Origin: Cyanobacterium aponinum PCC 10605
GTDB lineage: Bacteria; Cyanobacteriota; Cyanobacteriia; Cyanobacteriales; Cyanobacteriaceae
Assembly (NCBI RefSeq): GCF_000317675.1
Contig: NC_019776.1
Span: 186,001-250,000 of the forward strand
DNA length: 64,000 bases
Direction: 5' to 3'
Numbering within the stretch: position 1 is the stretch's first letter; every line of letters begins with the position of its first letter. The translations under genes were made by a program, and so were the position numbers. Positions 26,798 to 36,675 of this stretch are shown here, one piece after another. A model generated the notes under the pieces. It did not search any database. It saw only the letters and a list, made by a program, of their open reading frames with translations, and was not told the DNA's origin.

Positions 26798-27616
26798 ATG
26801 AAATCTTACCTTGCGGCGGCGGTGTGCATGACAAGCACTCCAGATGTAGATCACAATTTGAATCAAGCTGAAGAATTAATCGAATTAGCGGTTAATCAAG
26901 GGGCAAAGTTAGTTGGTTTGCCTGAGAATTTCTCTTTTTTAGGAGAAGATAAGGATAAAATCGCTCAGGGAGAAGATATTGCCCAAAGAAGCGAAAAGTT
27001 TTTAATTCGCATGGCACAGCGTTTTCAGGTGACGATTCTCGGCGGTGGTTTTCCTACTCCTTTACCGGGGGATAAGTCCAAAGTTCATAATACTGCTCTT
27101 TTAATTGATCCTAATGGTTTAGAGTTAGCTCGTTACGAAAAGATACATTTATTTGATGTTAATGTCCCTGATGGCAATAATTATTGTGAGTCTAATACTG
27201 TTATGGCGGGAAAGAGTCTGCCTAATGTTTGTGAGGTCAATAATTTAGGTAAGATTGGTTTGTCTATCTGTTATGATGTGCGTTTTCCTGAAGTTTATCG
27301 TCATTTATCTCGTCAGGGGGCTGAGGTTATCTTTATTCCTGCGGCATTTACTGCTTATACTGGAAAAGACCATTGGGAAGTTTTAATTCGGGCAAGGGCG
27401 ATCGAAAATACTGTTTATGTTATTGCTCCTGCTCAAACGGGAAATCATTATGCCCGTCGCTGTACCCATGGCCATAGTATGATTGTAGATCCCTGGGGTT
27501 CTATTCTTTCTAGTACTGGCTCTCAAATTGGAGTTGCGATCGCAGAAATTAATCCTCAAAGATTACAAAAGGTAAGACAACAAATGCCTTGTTTACAACA
27601 TCGAGTATTCGCTTAA
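26798..27616 (+). CDS. Carbon-nitrogen hydrolase (nitrilase family, Nit type)
   Basis: 272 residues. The catalytic triad of the nitrilase superfamily is visible: E43 in GLPENFSFLGE, K115 in RYEKIHLFDV, C158 in GLSICYDVRFPEVYR. Sequence style (GGGFPTPLP, FDVNVPDG, HSMIVDPWGS) is that of the Nit1/Nit2 branch, whose best-known members hydrolyse deaminated glutathione or omega-amidated keto acids. Predicted cytoplasmic. It precedes the group II intron relic by 75 bases. Confidence 0.9.
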   Translation: MKSYLAAAVCMTSTPDVDHNLNQAEELIELAVNQGAKLVGLPENFSFLGEDKDKIAQGEDIAQRSEKFLIRMAQRFQVTILGGGFPTPLPGDKSKVHNTALLIDPNGLELARYEKIHLFDVNVPDGNNYCESNTVMAGKSLPNVCEVNNLGKIGLSICYDVRFPEVYRHLSRQGAEVIFIPAAFTAYTGKDHWEVLIRARAIENTVYVIAPAQTGNHYARRCTHGHSMIVDPWGSILSSTGSQIGVAIAEINPQRLQKVRQQMPCLQHRVFA

Positions 27617-27691
27617 TTAACGAAGGGTAAGGGGTAAAGGTAATTAAGAAGATATTTCTATCAGGTTATGTCAAAAGAGGACTCCCGTTGC

Positions 27692-28769
27692 GTGCGACCT
27701 GAATTGGTCATTTTGATTACGACACCCTGTCGTTTGGTGATTTCTACCACCAGCCCTCGTGGAAAACACTTTATCACAAAGCGTGGTCACACCCTAGTAA
27801 GTAACGAAACAGGTGGAATGCAGACCCCAAATGTAGCCGAAGCTGTTAGGGATTAAACGGTAAGGAGCTAGAGGGAAGATGTAGAAGGATGAACATAGTC
27901 TAAGTTGATGATTAAACTGCGTTATAGTCCGAAGAGCTAAATTATCCCTGATAAGCTCTAACCAAAATGGTAAGAGGGTGAACTAAATACTGTTGTGAGA
28001 TGCCAAAAGCAGTTCCGACAAAGCGGGTTTATATACCTAAATCCAATGGCAAGAAACGTCCTCTCGGCATCCCAACCGTGAGAGATAGAGTCGCACAAGC
28101 AATAGTCAAAAACTCACTAGAATCTGAATGGGAAGCCGTATTTGAGCCTAACTGGTATGGATTCAGATGCGGAAGAAGTTGTCATGATGCTATTGAACAA
28201 TGTTTTCTAAGATTGTGTGATGGTAGAGATACTTGGGTTTTAGACGCTGATATAAAGGGGTTTTTCGATAACATTGCCCATGAATCTATCCTAAAAATGA
28301 TTGATACTCACCCTAAAAAGGAGTTAATCAAAGGATGGTTAAAAGCAGGATTCATCGATAAAGGTGTCCACAACCCTACCGAAACAGGTACACCTCAAGG
28401 AGGAGTCATAAGTCCGTTGTTAGCCAACATTGGTTTACATGGATTAGAGGAACTAAAACAGGGTAAAAACTATTGGGCAAAAGGTAGTAAATACTATCAA
28501 GTAGCCACCAACCAAAATTGGAAATGTCCTGTATGTGGTGACAACTTGTTCAATGGAGAAGAAATAGAAACCCATCACATAGTACCTGTAAAAGATGGTG
28601 GTGAAGATTCCACTGACAATCTCGTACATTTGCACAAGGCTTGTCATAAACAGGTACACTCGAAATCCAAGTTGAAGGCTTGAAGTAAGGCTTGAGCCGC
28701 GTGATTAGAAATAGTCACGCACGGTTCTTAGGGGAGGGGAGAGAGGTGACTCTCGAACCTTACCCGATA
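27692..28769 (+). mobile_element. Group II intron, degenerate, with internally deleted protein
   Basis: The 5' end is GTGCGACCTGAATTGGTCAT, matching the group II GUGYG start. Domain V is complete at 28694-28727, 34 bases with GAGCCG at the 5' end and ACGGTTC at the 3' end around a GAAA loop. Domain VI follows and the 3' end is near CTTACCCGAT (about 28769). The 5' domains before the open reading frame are only about 300 bases, and the intron-encoded protein has lost both its N-terminus and its catalytic centre. Self-mobility is therefore lost, though splicing might persist. Confidence 0.85.
28000..28683 (+). pseudogene. Group II intron reverse transcriptase/HNH remnant
   Basis: 227 codons. 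RT blocks are present from VYIPKSNGKKRPLGIPTVRD, GFRCGRSCHDAIE, and LDADIKGFFDNIAHESI through GTPQGGVISPLLANI. After HGLEELKQGK the frame runs straight into WKCPVCGDNLF and the HNH motif ETHHIVPVKDGGEDSTDNLV, HLHKACHKQVH. The YADD catalytic box, thumb and maturase domain X are missing. The first about 80 residues of a normal protein are also absent. Two deletions thus join the RT fingers to the endonuclease domain in one open frame. Confidence 0.85.
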
Positions 28770-28857
28770 TTTGACAACAAAAAAACATACCTCAAATCCT
28801 TTAGTCCTGACGAAAGGAAGGAACTGGGAGATGAATTTTGACCAACAAAATAAACCT

Positions 28858-29007
28858 TTAGTCCTTAGTATCAGGGGGTTTTGGTAGCCGTTTACAGTAA
28901 TCTTGGATAATCTCAGACATACTTACATTTTTACATTTTGCATAGTAAGCAAGTCTTGATTTTTCATCCTTAGTTAACCTTACTCTTAAAGAATATTCTC
29001 TAGCCAT
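28858..29007 (-). CDS. Small ribbon-helix-helix (CopG-like) protein
   Basis: A 49-residue gene with ATG at 29005-29007. It reads MAREYSLRVRLTKDEKSRLA, YYAKCKNVSMSEIIQDYCKR, LPKPPDTKD: an N-terminal beta-strand (SLRVRLT), then two helices (KDEKSRLAYYAKCKN and MSEIIQDYCKRL), the ribbon-helix-helix fold of small DNA-binding proteins. It is divergent from, and about 50 bases away from, the tnpB relic. It may be a repressor carried by that element or an orphan antitoxin. Confidence 0.65.
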   Translation of the reverse strand: MAREYSLRVRLTKDEKSRLAYYAKCKNVSMSEIIQDYCKRLPKPPDTKD

Positions 29008-29057
29008 TGACAGTATCCACAAAAAGTTATACTATAGATAATAGCAGTAACCAGTAA

Positions 29058-29212
29058 TGTGGGCTGACGTAAAACAAAACTGATACTAGCCGTAGGGCAT
29101 ACGGTAGCACAGATAAAAAACTATGTTTAAACTGCTTGTGGACTCGTTCTGACGGGGGTATTATTAGTAATAATGATACCTAGTTAAGAGGGGACTTGAA
29201 AGAAGCAAGAAT
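29058..29212 (+). pseudogene. 3' relic of an IS200/IS605-type tnpB gene
   Basis: Reading through frameshifts gives CG, ADVKQN (29063-29080), then ILAVGHTV (29083-29106), TACGLV and, near the end, KKQE. These match the tnpB C-terminus recalled for cyanobacterial elements: the CG-DVNAAKN-ILAVGHTV block, then ACG and VKQE. Several stops and at least two frameshifts are present, and everything upstream of the last zinc-finger half is deleted. Confidence 0.6.
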
Positions 29213-29214
29213 AG

Positions 29215-29250
29215 CCCGTTACAATCACTGATTTAACGGGTGAGTGTCAA
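29215..29250 (+). repeat. IS200/IS605-type right-end hairpin
   Basis: CCCGTTA (29215-29221) pairs with TAACGGG (29234-29240) across a 12-base loop and is followed by TGAGTGTCAA. Location just after the tnpB relic fits the subterminal hairpin and cleavage site at the right end of such elements. Confidence 0.55.
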
Positions 29251-29269
29251 TTTCTTTGTGAAATCCAAC

Positions 29270-30106
29270 TCAAATGAAGTTAGGGCGGTTTTGATGAGTT
29301 TCTTGTAAGATATTTGTCAGGGCTTCCCAGTTTTCCCCTTCAATGCTTTCAATCAGTAAATCAAGGTTTTGTTGATATTCCCGTAAGGAGTTGATTAATT
29401 GTTGACGGTTGTATTGTGCCATCATTAGTCCTAATTCTGGATTGCCTCCCCCTACTCTACTGGTGTCTTTGAATCCTGAACTAGCCAGAGCTTGAGCTAA
29501 TTTGATGACTTCTGGGGATGATGTATGAGTACAACTATAAATTAAATTGGCACTAATCATCACAGGTAAATGAGAAATCCATGCGACTGCTCGATCATGT
29601 AATTCAGGAGTAGATTGATATAGTCGGCAACCAACAGTTTCCCAAATATGACTGACTTTAGTGATGGCTAGGGGAGAGGTTTGTGGTAAAGGGGTTATGA
29701 CACAGGGGGCATTGTTAAATAAGTTATATTCTGCGGCCTCCACCCCTTGATTAGCTGTACCCGCCATGGGATGACTGGGGACAAAATTTGACCATAGTTT
29801 AGTGGCAGGAGATGCGATCGCACCTTTAACAGAACCTACATCAGTAATAATGGTTTCTGGGGATAGATGAGGAATTATGCTCTCTATGGTTCTTAAAATT
29901 GCCTCTATGGGGGTACAAACAAAAATTAGGTCTGTTTTGCTCAAAAGCTCTAAATTTTGTCCTGCGGTGGTTACTATTTGTTTTTCTAAAGCGCGATCGC
30001 AAGTTTCTTTTTTACGAGAAACCCCAATTACCTCATAGCCTTTAGCGGTTAAATCCAAACCTAACGAACCACCAATTAAGCCTAAACCGATAATACCTAT
30101 TTTCAT
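29270..30106 (-). CDS. tyrA: Prephenate/arogenate dehydrogenase
   Basis: 278-residue tyrosine biosynthesis enzyme. The N-terminal NAD(P)-binding motif is GLGLIGGSLG (7-16). VCTPIEAILRTIESI and TDVGSVKGAI mark the cofactor domain, and VPSHPMAGTANQGVEAAEYN contains the conserved substrate-binding histidine. The C-terminal helical dimer domain contains FKDTSRVGGGNPELG. Cyanobacterial enzymes of this type use arogenate with NADP; the specificity here is inferred from phylogeny, not from a residue I can cite. No ACT or chorismate mutase domain. The stop lies 20 bases from the IS relic's right end. Confidence 0.94.
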   Translation of the reverse strand: MKIGIIGLGLIGGSLGLDLTAKGYEVIGVSRKKETCDRALEKQIVTTAGQNLELLSKTDLIFVCTPIEAILRTIESIIPHLSPETIITDVGSVKGAIASPATKLWSNFVPSHPMAGTANQGVEAAEYNLFNNAPCVITPLPQTSPLAITKVSHIWETVGCRLYQSTPELHDRAVAWISHLPVMISANLIYSCTHTSSPEVIKLAQALASSGFKDTSRVGGGNPELGLMMAQYNRQQLINSLREYQQNLDLLIESIEGENWEALTNILQETHQNRPNFI

Positions 30107-30278
30107 TAGTGAATAGTGAATAGTTGATAATTACTCCCTTAAACCTGACACCTGCCACCTGATACCTGCCACCTCTCCCCCCATCACCTTGACACCGGCA
30201 ACCTATTTTATGACCCCGAACCCTTGTACGGGCGAATGGCCATTCGCCCCTAACTAACTCCTAACTTCTACTCATTAC
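30107..30278. repeat. Dispersed repeats: CCTG-type units and 20-base palindrome
   Basis: Contains cctgacacctgccacctg-like units (30142-30205) and the perfect palindrome GGGCGAATGGCCATTCGCCC (30230-30249). The palindrome recurs within 38156-38183, where it extends to 28 bases. No gene in the interval. Confidence 0.65.
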
Positions 30279-31253
<975 letters not shown>

Positions 31254-31419
31254 TTATTAAGATTTGTATTTAATCATTGTTATAATTCACGTTATTTTAA
31301 TGATCTCATACAAATATCTTTTCAATTTCTAAGTTTTTTTAAGTAAGTTTTCATTTAATTAACTATTGTTTTATTCTTTTATGAGCTAGTTCCCTTTTCT
31401 CTACCACCACAAAACAATT

Positions 31420-33459
31420 TTAAGGTGTGAGCGCAAGTAAAGGAGATAATTTACCAATTTGTTCATTACCTGTGACACTGAGGTCACTATGACATAGAAA
31501 AATCTTTTCTTCTGCTCTAGCTAATAAATCTTTAACAATTCGTCTAATTAAAATATCTTCTGACTCTCTTGGCATTGTTTGAGCATTTTTTTCTATAGGT
31601 TGTAAAAATGCTTCATAAGCAAATAATCCTAAACCTTGACTCCAAAAACGTGAACCTGTATCCATCCAAAATTGCCAACGATGGCGACAACGATGCGATC
31701 GATATTGATATATAGTTGAAATTAATAGTCCTCCTTCTAAAGAAGAAAAATTATCTTCTGAGTCATCACTATTGTTTTGATTATATTCAAGTAAGGGATT
31801 TGCTGTGATTGTACCTTTTCTTATTAATGTTAAAAATTGGCTAACAATTTCATTAATAGTTAAATTACCCAATTTATATTGAATTTCCCAGAAATGTTGT
31901 GCGGTTTCTATAAACTCTTTTAAATTAGTAATTTGATTATATTGAAGTTCATTAAGATTGGGAAAAAATAGCTGAATAATTTTGTCTATTATAGCAATTA
32001 AATGGTTGTTTCCTTCGCTAATTTCAGCTTTGATATTTTCTATTAAGGCTAATATCTCTTGATAACTTTCCCTACTTTGATAGCTGAGACGATCCCAACG
32101 GGAAAAATTAGTGTAATCTAAGAGAAAAGGATTATTTACATCAGGAACATAACAACTATCAACTAATAAATTTGCCCTAACTAAATCTATTTTTTCTTTA
32201 GACAAAATTACTAACATTTCTGGTAATAAATCTTTTCTTACTAACCTCCCTTGATGTGAATAAACTAAAGTTAAAATACTTAAAATACTGCGAATAATTG
32301 CCGAACTAACTAAAGGTCTTTTTTCCCTTAAAAATTGAATTGCTACTCCATTTTGATTGGTAAAAATATCTTGAAAAGTATATCGAGCTATTTCATCTAA
32401 GCCCGGGGCAATAATCGCTATATCTTGAGGTTTTATTTTATTTTCTTGAATAGATTTGATAATAAAATTACAAGTTTGAGAAAGCAACTCCGCCCTTGAT
32501 TCTGTGATGATACTACTTATATTTGCTAAAGTTTCTATATCTTCAAAGTCTCCATTTATTAGTTTTAAAATTGGTTTTTCTAGGTTATTTTTTAAATATT
32601 GATTATCCTTATTTTCTAAAACTTGATGGTTACATAAAGGTAATATTTTCTCTTTAATATATTCTGGATCTGCATTTAATCCTAATCGAACTTTTCCTGT
32701 TTCATTGTAGGTAAAAACAGAGGTGATATTATTATCAATAAATCTTTGACAAAGTTGTGTAATTATAGAAGGAAAATCATCAATATCATCGATAAATAAA
32801 CCCTTATATTGATTTAATAAATACTGTTCATATTCCCCAGAAGGCAATAAATATAATGCGTAAAGCTCATAAATTAAACCGTAGTTTAAAAATCCTTTTT
32901 CTAAACACCAATTGCGCCATTTTTGGATTAATTCTCCGAGCAAATTAGTAATGGATTTATTACCTATAGTCTGGAAAAAATCTGAATTTTGTAATGAGTC
33001 AGGTATTTTCTCAAAAGGTATTCCTGCCGCCCCTGCTAATTGTGTTAAATCTAAAATTCTGCGAACGCAAGTATATTCATTACCAAAAATGCTAATTAAT
33101 TCGGAGGTAATATCTTTTTGCCATAGTTGAGTTGCTAATTCTTGTTCAGTTTCAGGGCGTAGTCTAATGGGTATTTTTGCTTTTATATCTAGTTTTTCGC
33201 AAATAAGGGGATAGAATAGGTTAACATCTTCCATTATTAATCCCAGAGGGGTTCTTATTTTTCCTAGATACCCTTGAGCGTTAAGTTTAAGGATTTCTCG
33301 AAGTAGATTTTCTCTTGCTTGATGATTGATAACGAGAATAAGGGGTTTATGGGGGAGAGGATATATTTGCATCCATTGATAAATTGATTGGGCTAAATAA
33401 CGAGTTTTACCACAACAACTTTCTCCTGTTATCCAAAGGGGTTTGTTTCCTTTATTCAT
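31420..33459 (-). CDS. Walker-A ATPase, UvrD/AddB-like (recombinase family)
   Basis: About 679 residues from the preferred ATG (MNKGNKPLWITGESCCGKTR); an in-frame ATG 18 bases upstream would also be possible. The P-loop GESCCGKT opens the protein, followed by PLILVINHQARENLLREIL, which resembles the start of superfamily 1 helicase-like proteins such as AddB. The middle contains GLFIDDIDDFPSIITQLCQR, a Walker-B-like segment, and FTYNETGKVRLGLNADPEYI and QDIAIIAPGLDEIARYTF, typical of helicase subdomain strands. The tail has no AddB-type cysteine cluster. It probably functions in DNA processing, but the exact role and partners are unknown. Isolated on its strand apart from the small frameshifted gene next to it. 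Confidence 0.7.
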   Translation of the reverse strand: MNKGNKPLWITGESCCGKTRYLAQSIYQWMQIYPLPHKPLILVINHQARENLLREILKLNAQGYLGKIRTPLGLIMEDVNLFYPLICEKLDIKAKIPIRLRPETEQELATQLWQKDITSELISIFGNEYTCVRRILDLTQLAGAAGIPFEKIPDSLQNSDFFQTIGNKSITNLLGELIQKWRNWCLEKGFLNYGLIYELYALYLLPSGEYEQYLLNQYKGLFIDDIDDFPSIITQLCQRFIDNNITSVFTYNETGKVRLGLNADPEYIKEKILPLCNHQVLENKDNQYLKNNLEKPILKLINGDFEDIETLANISSIITESRAELLSQTCNFIIKSIQENKIKPQDIAIIAPGLDEIARYTFQDIFTNQNGVAIQFLREKRPLVSSAIIRSILSILTLVYSHQGRLVRKDLLPEMLVILSKEKIDLVRANLLVDSCYVPDVNNPFLLDYTNFSRWDRLSYQSRESYQEILALIENIKAEISEGNNHLIAIIDKIIQLFFPNLNELQYNQITNLKEFIETAQHFWEIQYKLGNLTINEIVSQFLTLIRKGTITANPLLEYNQNNSDDSEDNFSSLEGGLLISTIYQYRSHRCRHRWQFWMDTGSRFWSQGLGLFAYEAFLQPIEKNAQTMPRESEDILIRRIVKDLLARAEEKIFLCHSDLSVTGNEQIGKLSPLLALTP

Positions 33460-33493
33460 TGACTCAAATATAATCAATCTCTGTTAGTCTCAC

Positions 33494-33720
33494 TTAATTA
33501 ATTCTAGTGATGTGTTTTAAAATAGTATCTAGTTTTGGGTTAATTCCACTGCTAAAATCGTTAAATTCCGATTGAACAAGACTTAGTTTATCTTCGAGAT
33601 AGTCAATTTCTTCTTGACATCCTCCCTAGTATCTTCCAAACGTTCAACTCGCCTATTAAGACTTCTTAATTTGCGGGATATTTCATAATCTTTGTCGTTT
33701 GGCTCTTTATTTTCTGTCAT
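33494..33720 (-). pseudogene. Frameshifted small coiled-coil gene
   Basis: From ATG (33718-33720) the first frame reads MTENKEPNDKDYEISRKLRS, LNRRVERLEDTREDVK and then goes astray. One base shifted, the second frame continues QEEIDYLEDKLSLVQSEFND, FSSGINPKLDTILKHITRIN and ends in TAA at 33494. Restoring a single A in the GTCAAGAAGAAATTGAC region gives one continuous coiled-coil protein of about 75 residues. A sequencing error is the simple alternative. Confidence 0.6.
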
Positions 33721-33782
33721 ATCCAAACATTATTATCTATAAATTCCCTAACATCCCAATACCTTATAACCACTTTTGTATT

Positions 33783-35387
33783 TTACAAAGATATACTGAC
33801 GGGGGTTCGACTGGTTTTGACCTCGTATTGAGGTTGTTTGAATAGAGATATTCCTGTCATTTCTTCTGGTTTGGGTAGTTGCAATATATCGAGAATAGTG
33901 GGTGCAATATCTGCTAATTTACCATTTTCTCTTAATTGTACGTTGCCACCGTGACCGGGTATTTTTCTTTTTTCTCCTTCAATTAAAATCAAGGGTACTA
34001 AATTGGTGGTGTGAGCAGTCCAAGGATTACCGTCTTCATCTTTCATATATTCGGCATTACCATGATCTGCTGTAATGATTACTGTGCCTCCTGCTTGGTT
34101 GATAGTTTTGATTAATTTACCCAAACATGAGTCAACGGTTTCGATCGCATCTATAGCGGCCTCTAAATTGCCTGTATGTCCCACCATATCGGGGTTTGCA
34201 TAGTTCATGACGATTAAAGAATAAATGCCCTTATTGACAGCATTACAAGCGACTTGGGTAACTTCTACCGCAGACATAGCCGGTGCTTTATCGTAGGTTG
34301 TCACCATAGGACTAGAAATTAATTCCCTGTCTTCTCCTTCGAGGGGTTGTTCTAATCCACCATTGAAAAAGTAGGTAACATGGGGATATTTTTCTGTTTC
34401 GGCGGTACGAAATTGTTTTAATCCAGCTTCGGCGATAACTTCTCCGAGAATATTGGTTAGTTTTTGAGGTTCAAAGGCAACTTTAACAGGCAAATTGGGG
34501 TCATATTGGGTAAAAGTTGCAAAATGGAGGTTTTCGATTAATTCTCTTTCAAAACCGTCAAAATTCGGCATTGTGAAGGCATGACAAATCTGACGGGCGC
34601 GATCAGGTCTAAAATTGAAGAATATAATACCATCTCCTGATTCTACTGCCCCTTTACTGATACGAGTGGGTTCGATAAATTCGTCGGTAATGTCTTGACT
34701 GTAAGAATCTTTTAATACTTGTACTGGTGTTCTACCATCCCCTTCACCATCTATCGTATATAAATCATAGGCTTTTTGTACTCTATCCCAACGGCGATCG
34801 CGATCCATGGCATAATAACGTCCGCAAACGGTGACAATTTTACCTAAACCGATTTTGTGGATATGTTCTTCAACCGCCTGAATATAGTTAACTCCTTCGG
34901 TGGTATTGGTATCTCTACCATCAGTGATAATGTGAACACAAACCTCATTGACACCCTGTAATTTTGCTAAATCCAGTAAGCCAATTAAATGCTCAATGTG
35001 AGAATGAACACCTCCATCAGAGCATAAACCCATCAGGTGTAATTTACCCTCAGACTGATTTACTTGTTGACAAATTTCTTCTAATACAGGGTTTTGAAAA
35101 ATTGAGCCATCTTCCACTGCATCAGAAATGCGTACTAATTCCTGTGGAACAACCCTCCCCGCCCCTAAATTCAAATGTCCTACTTCTGAATTGCCCATCT
35201 GTCCATGGGGTAATCCAACGGCCTTACCAGAAGCACTGATTAAAGTATTGGGATAAACTTCTAATAGACTATCCATTACAGGAGTTTTCGCAAGTGCGAT
35301 CGCATTATCTTTTTTTTCAGGACGATAACCCCAACCATCAAGAATGACTAGCACAACGGGAGCTATTGGTGCTTGATTCATTGTCAT
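33783..35387 (-). CDS. gpmI: Cofactor-independent phosphoglycerate mutase
   Basis: A 534-residue glycolytic enzyme interconverting 3- and 2-phosphoglycerate without 2,3-bisphosphoglycerate. The alkaline-phosphatase-like metal site is visible: VVLVILDGWGYRPEKKDNAI (first aspartate), GNSEVGHLNLGAGRVV (catalytic serine), and ITADHGNAEYM and WTAHTTNLVPLIL for the second metal. The phosphotransferase insert domain contains GGVHSHIEHL and RDTNTTEGVNYI. Length and order are standard. It is the only gene in its transcript, with a 490-base repeat-containing gap upstream. Confidence 0.97.
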   Translation of the reverse strand: MTMNQAPIAPVVLVILDGWGYRPEKKDNAIALAKTPVMDSLLEVYPNTLISASGKAVGLPHGQMGNSEVGHLNLGAGRVVPQELVRISDAVEDGSIFQNPVLEEICQQVNQSEGKLHLMGLCSDGGVHSHIEHLIGLLDLAKLQGVNEVCVHIITDGRDTNTTEGVNYIQAVEEHIHKIGLGKIVTVCGRYYAMDRDRRWDRVQKAYDLYTIDGEGDGRTPVQVLKDSYSQDITDEFIEPTRISKGAVESGDGIIFFNFRPDRARQICHAFTMPNFDGFERELIENLHFATFTQYDPNLPVKVAFEPQKLTNILGEVIAEAGLKQFRTAETEKYPHVTYFFNGGLEQPLEGEDRELISSPMVTTYDKAPAMSAVEVTQVACNAVNKGIYSLIVMNYANPDMVGHTGNLEAAIDAIETVDSCLGKLIKTINQAGGTVIITADHGNAEYMKDEDGNPWTAHTTNLVPLILIEGEKRKIPGHGGNVQLRENGKLADIAPTILDILQLPKPEEMTGISLFKQPQYEVKTSRTPVSISL

Positions 35388-35878
35388 AATTTAACCAATT
35401 AATATAAATTGTAAAAATAGTTGCAATTTGATCTTAACACTGATATTTTGTCGCCGTAACAACAGTTTTTTAACTTTACTTGACATTCAGTTATACTTTA
35501 TCAGTATATATTTTGTGCATTTTGTTACAGTTTTTTAAGTTAGATCACTATTGCGTTAACAAAAGAACACCATAGCAAATATTAAGAAAATATTAAAGAG
35601 TTCGGAAAGAGGTGGCAGGTTTCAGGTTTCGGGTTGCAGGTGTTTGGGGGAGAGAGAGAAGTGAGGGCTTAGGGTATTGGGGTGTTAGGGAGAAACAAGT
35701 AATGAGTAATGACGATGAGAGTTAGGAGTTTTTAATTCTTAATTCTTCCTTTGCTCATTGCCTATTGCCTGTTCCCTTATCTTAATTGCTAATTACTAAA
35801 TTACTAATTATTATCTGACATCATTAAGGTAAAATCATCATTGTTCACTGTGATATACCTTTGGATTGATTAACCAAC
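35388..35878. other. Intergenic region with repeats and no supported gene
   Basis: Divergent promoter space between gpmI and comB. A TTGACA box near 35493 with tatata-like sequence downstream could be a promoter but has poor spacing. Caggt-type and ttaggg-type repeats lie at about 35599-35700. Confidence 0.5.
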
Positions 35879-36607
35879 GTGAAAATTTCTGTTTATTATA
35901 CTCCCGAGTCAACTCCAGAAAATGAAATTCCTGATTGTGCTGTGGTGATTGATGTACTAAGGGCAACTACGACCATTGTTACGGCGTTAAATAATGGTGC
36001 AAAATCTGTTAAAGCCTACAGTGATTTAGATTTGTTGACCAAAGAAAGTAATTTATTGCCTCCTGAATCTCGCTTAAGATTGGGAGAAAGAGGGGGAAAA
36101 AAGGTTGATTTTTGCGATTTGGGTAATTCCCCTCTTGATTGTACTGTGGAAACAGTGAGCGGAAAACAGTTATTTATTAGCACAACCAATGGTACTCGTT
36201 CTTTACAAAGAGTTCAAGAGGCAAAAACTGTCATTGCTGGAGCGATGATTAATTATCAAGCAGTGGTGGATTATTTGCAAGAGAAACAACCCGAAACTCT
36301 TTGGTTATTGGGTTCAGGTTGGGAGGGAGGCTATTCTTTAGAAGATACCGTCTGTGCAGGTGCGATCGCATCTTTGTTGGTGGATACTGGTAAACCTGAT
36401 ATGATTGGTAATGATGAGGTAATTGCTTCTATTGCCTTATATCAACAATGGCAAGATAAACTGTTAGATTTATTTAAGTTGTCTAGTCATGGACAAAGAT
36501 TATTGAGACTAGCCTTAGATGATGATTTGAAATATTGCTCTCAGAAAAATATCACTGATACTTTACCAATACAAACTTCATTGGGATTAGTTTCACTTAG
36601 TAATTAG
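35879..36607 (+). CDS. comB: 2-phosphosulfolactate phosphatase family protein
   Basis: A 242-residue magnesium-dependent acid phosphatase of the ComB family, first described in methanogen coenzyme M synthesis. Family signature [20 protein letters not shown] is near the N-terminus, followed by [20 protein letters not shown], the TTNGTRSLQ active-site strand and [13 protein letters not shown]. Starts with GTG (the frame opens at 35879 as gtgaaaatttct). In cyanobacteria the substrate is unknown, since coenzyme M is not made. It is 68 bases before the pmbA gene on the same strand and could be cotranscribed. Confidence 0.9.
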   Translation: MKISVYYTPESTPENEIPDCAVVIDVLRATTTIVTALNNGAKSVKAYSDLDLLTKESNLLPPESRLRLGERGGKKVDFCDLGNSPLDCTVETVSGKQLFISTTNGTRSLQRVQEAKTVIAGAMINYQAVVDYLQEKQPETLWLLGSGWEGGYSLEDTVCAGAIASLLVDTGKPDMIGNDEVIASIALYQQWQDKLLDLFKLSSHGQRLLRLALDDDLKYCSQKNITDTLPIQTSLGLVSLSN

Positions 36608-36675
36608 TCATTGTTTTTTACCTGAAACCTAATTAATTCATTATTCATTCTCAATTCTACATTTTGTACAAAATT

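Noticed and set aside
27668-27856. 62-residue open frame at the 5' end of the group II intron
   Set aside because: It crosses the intron boundary and covers structured domain I; the sequence matches intron RNA rather than a protein.
35493-35520. TTGACA with tatata-like box as a third small-RNA promoter
   Set aside because: The spacing (19 bases) is poor and no terminator follows at small-RNA distance.
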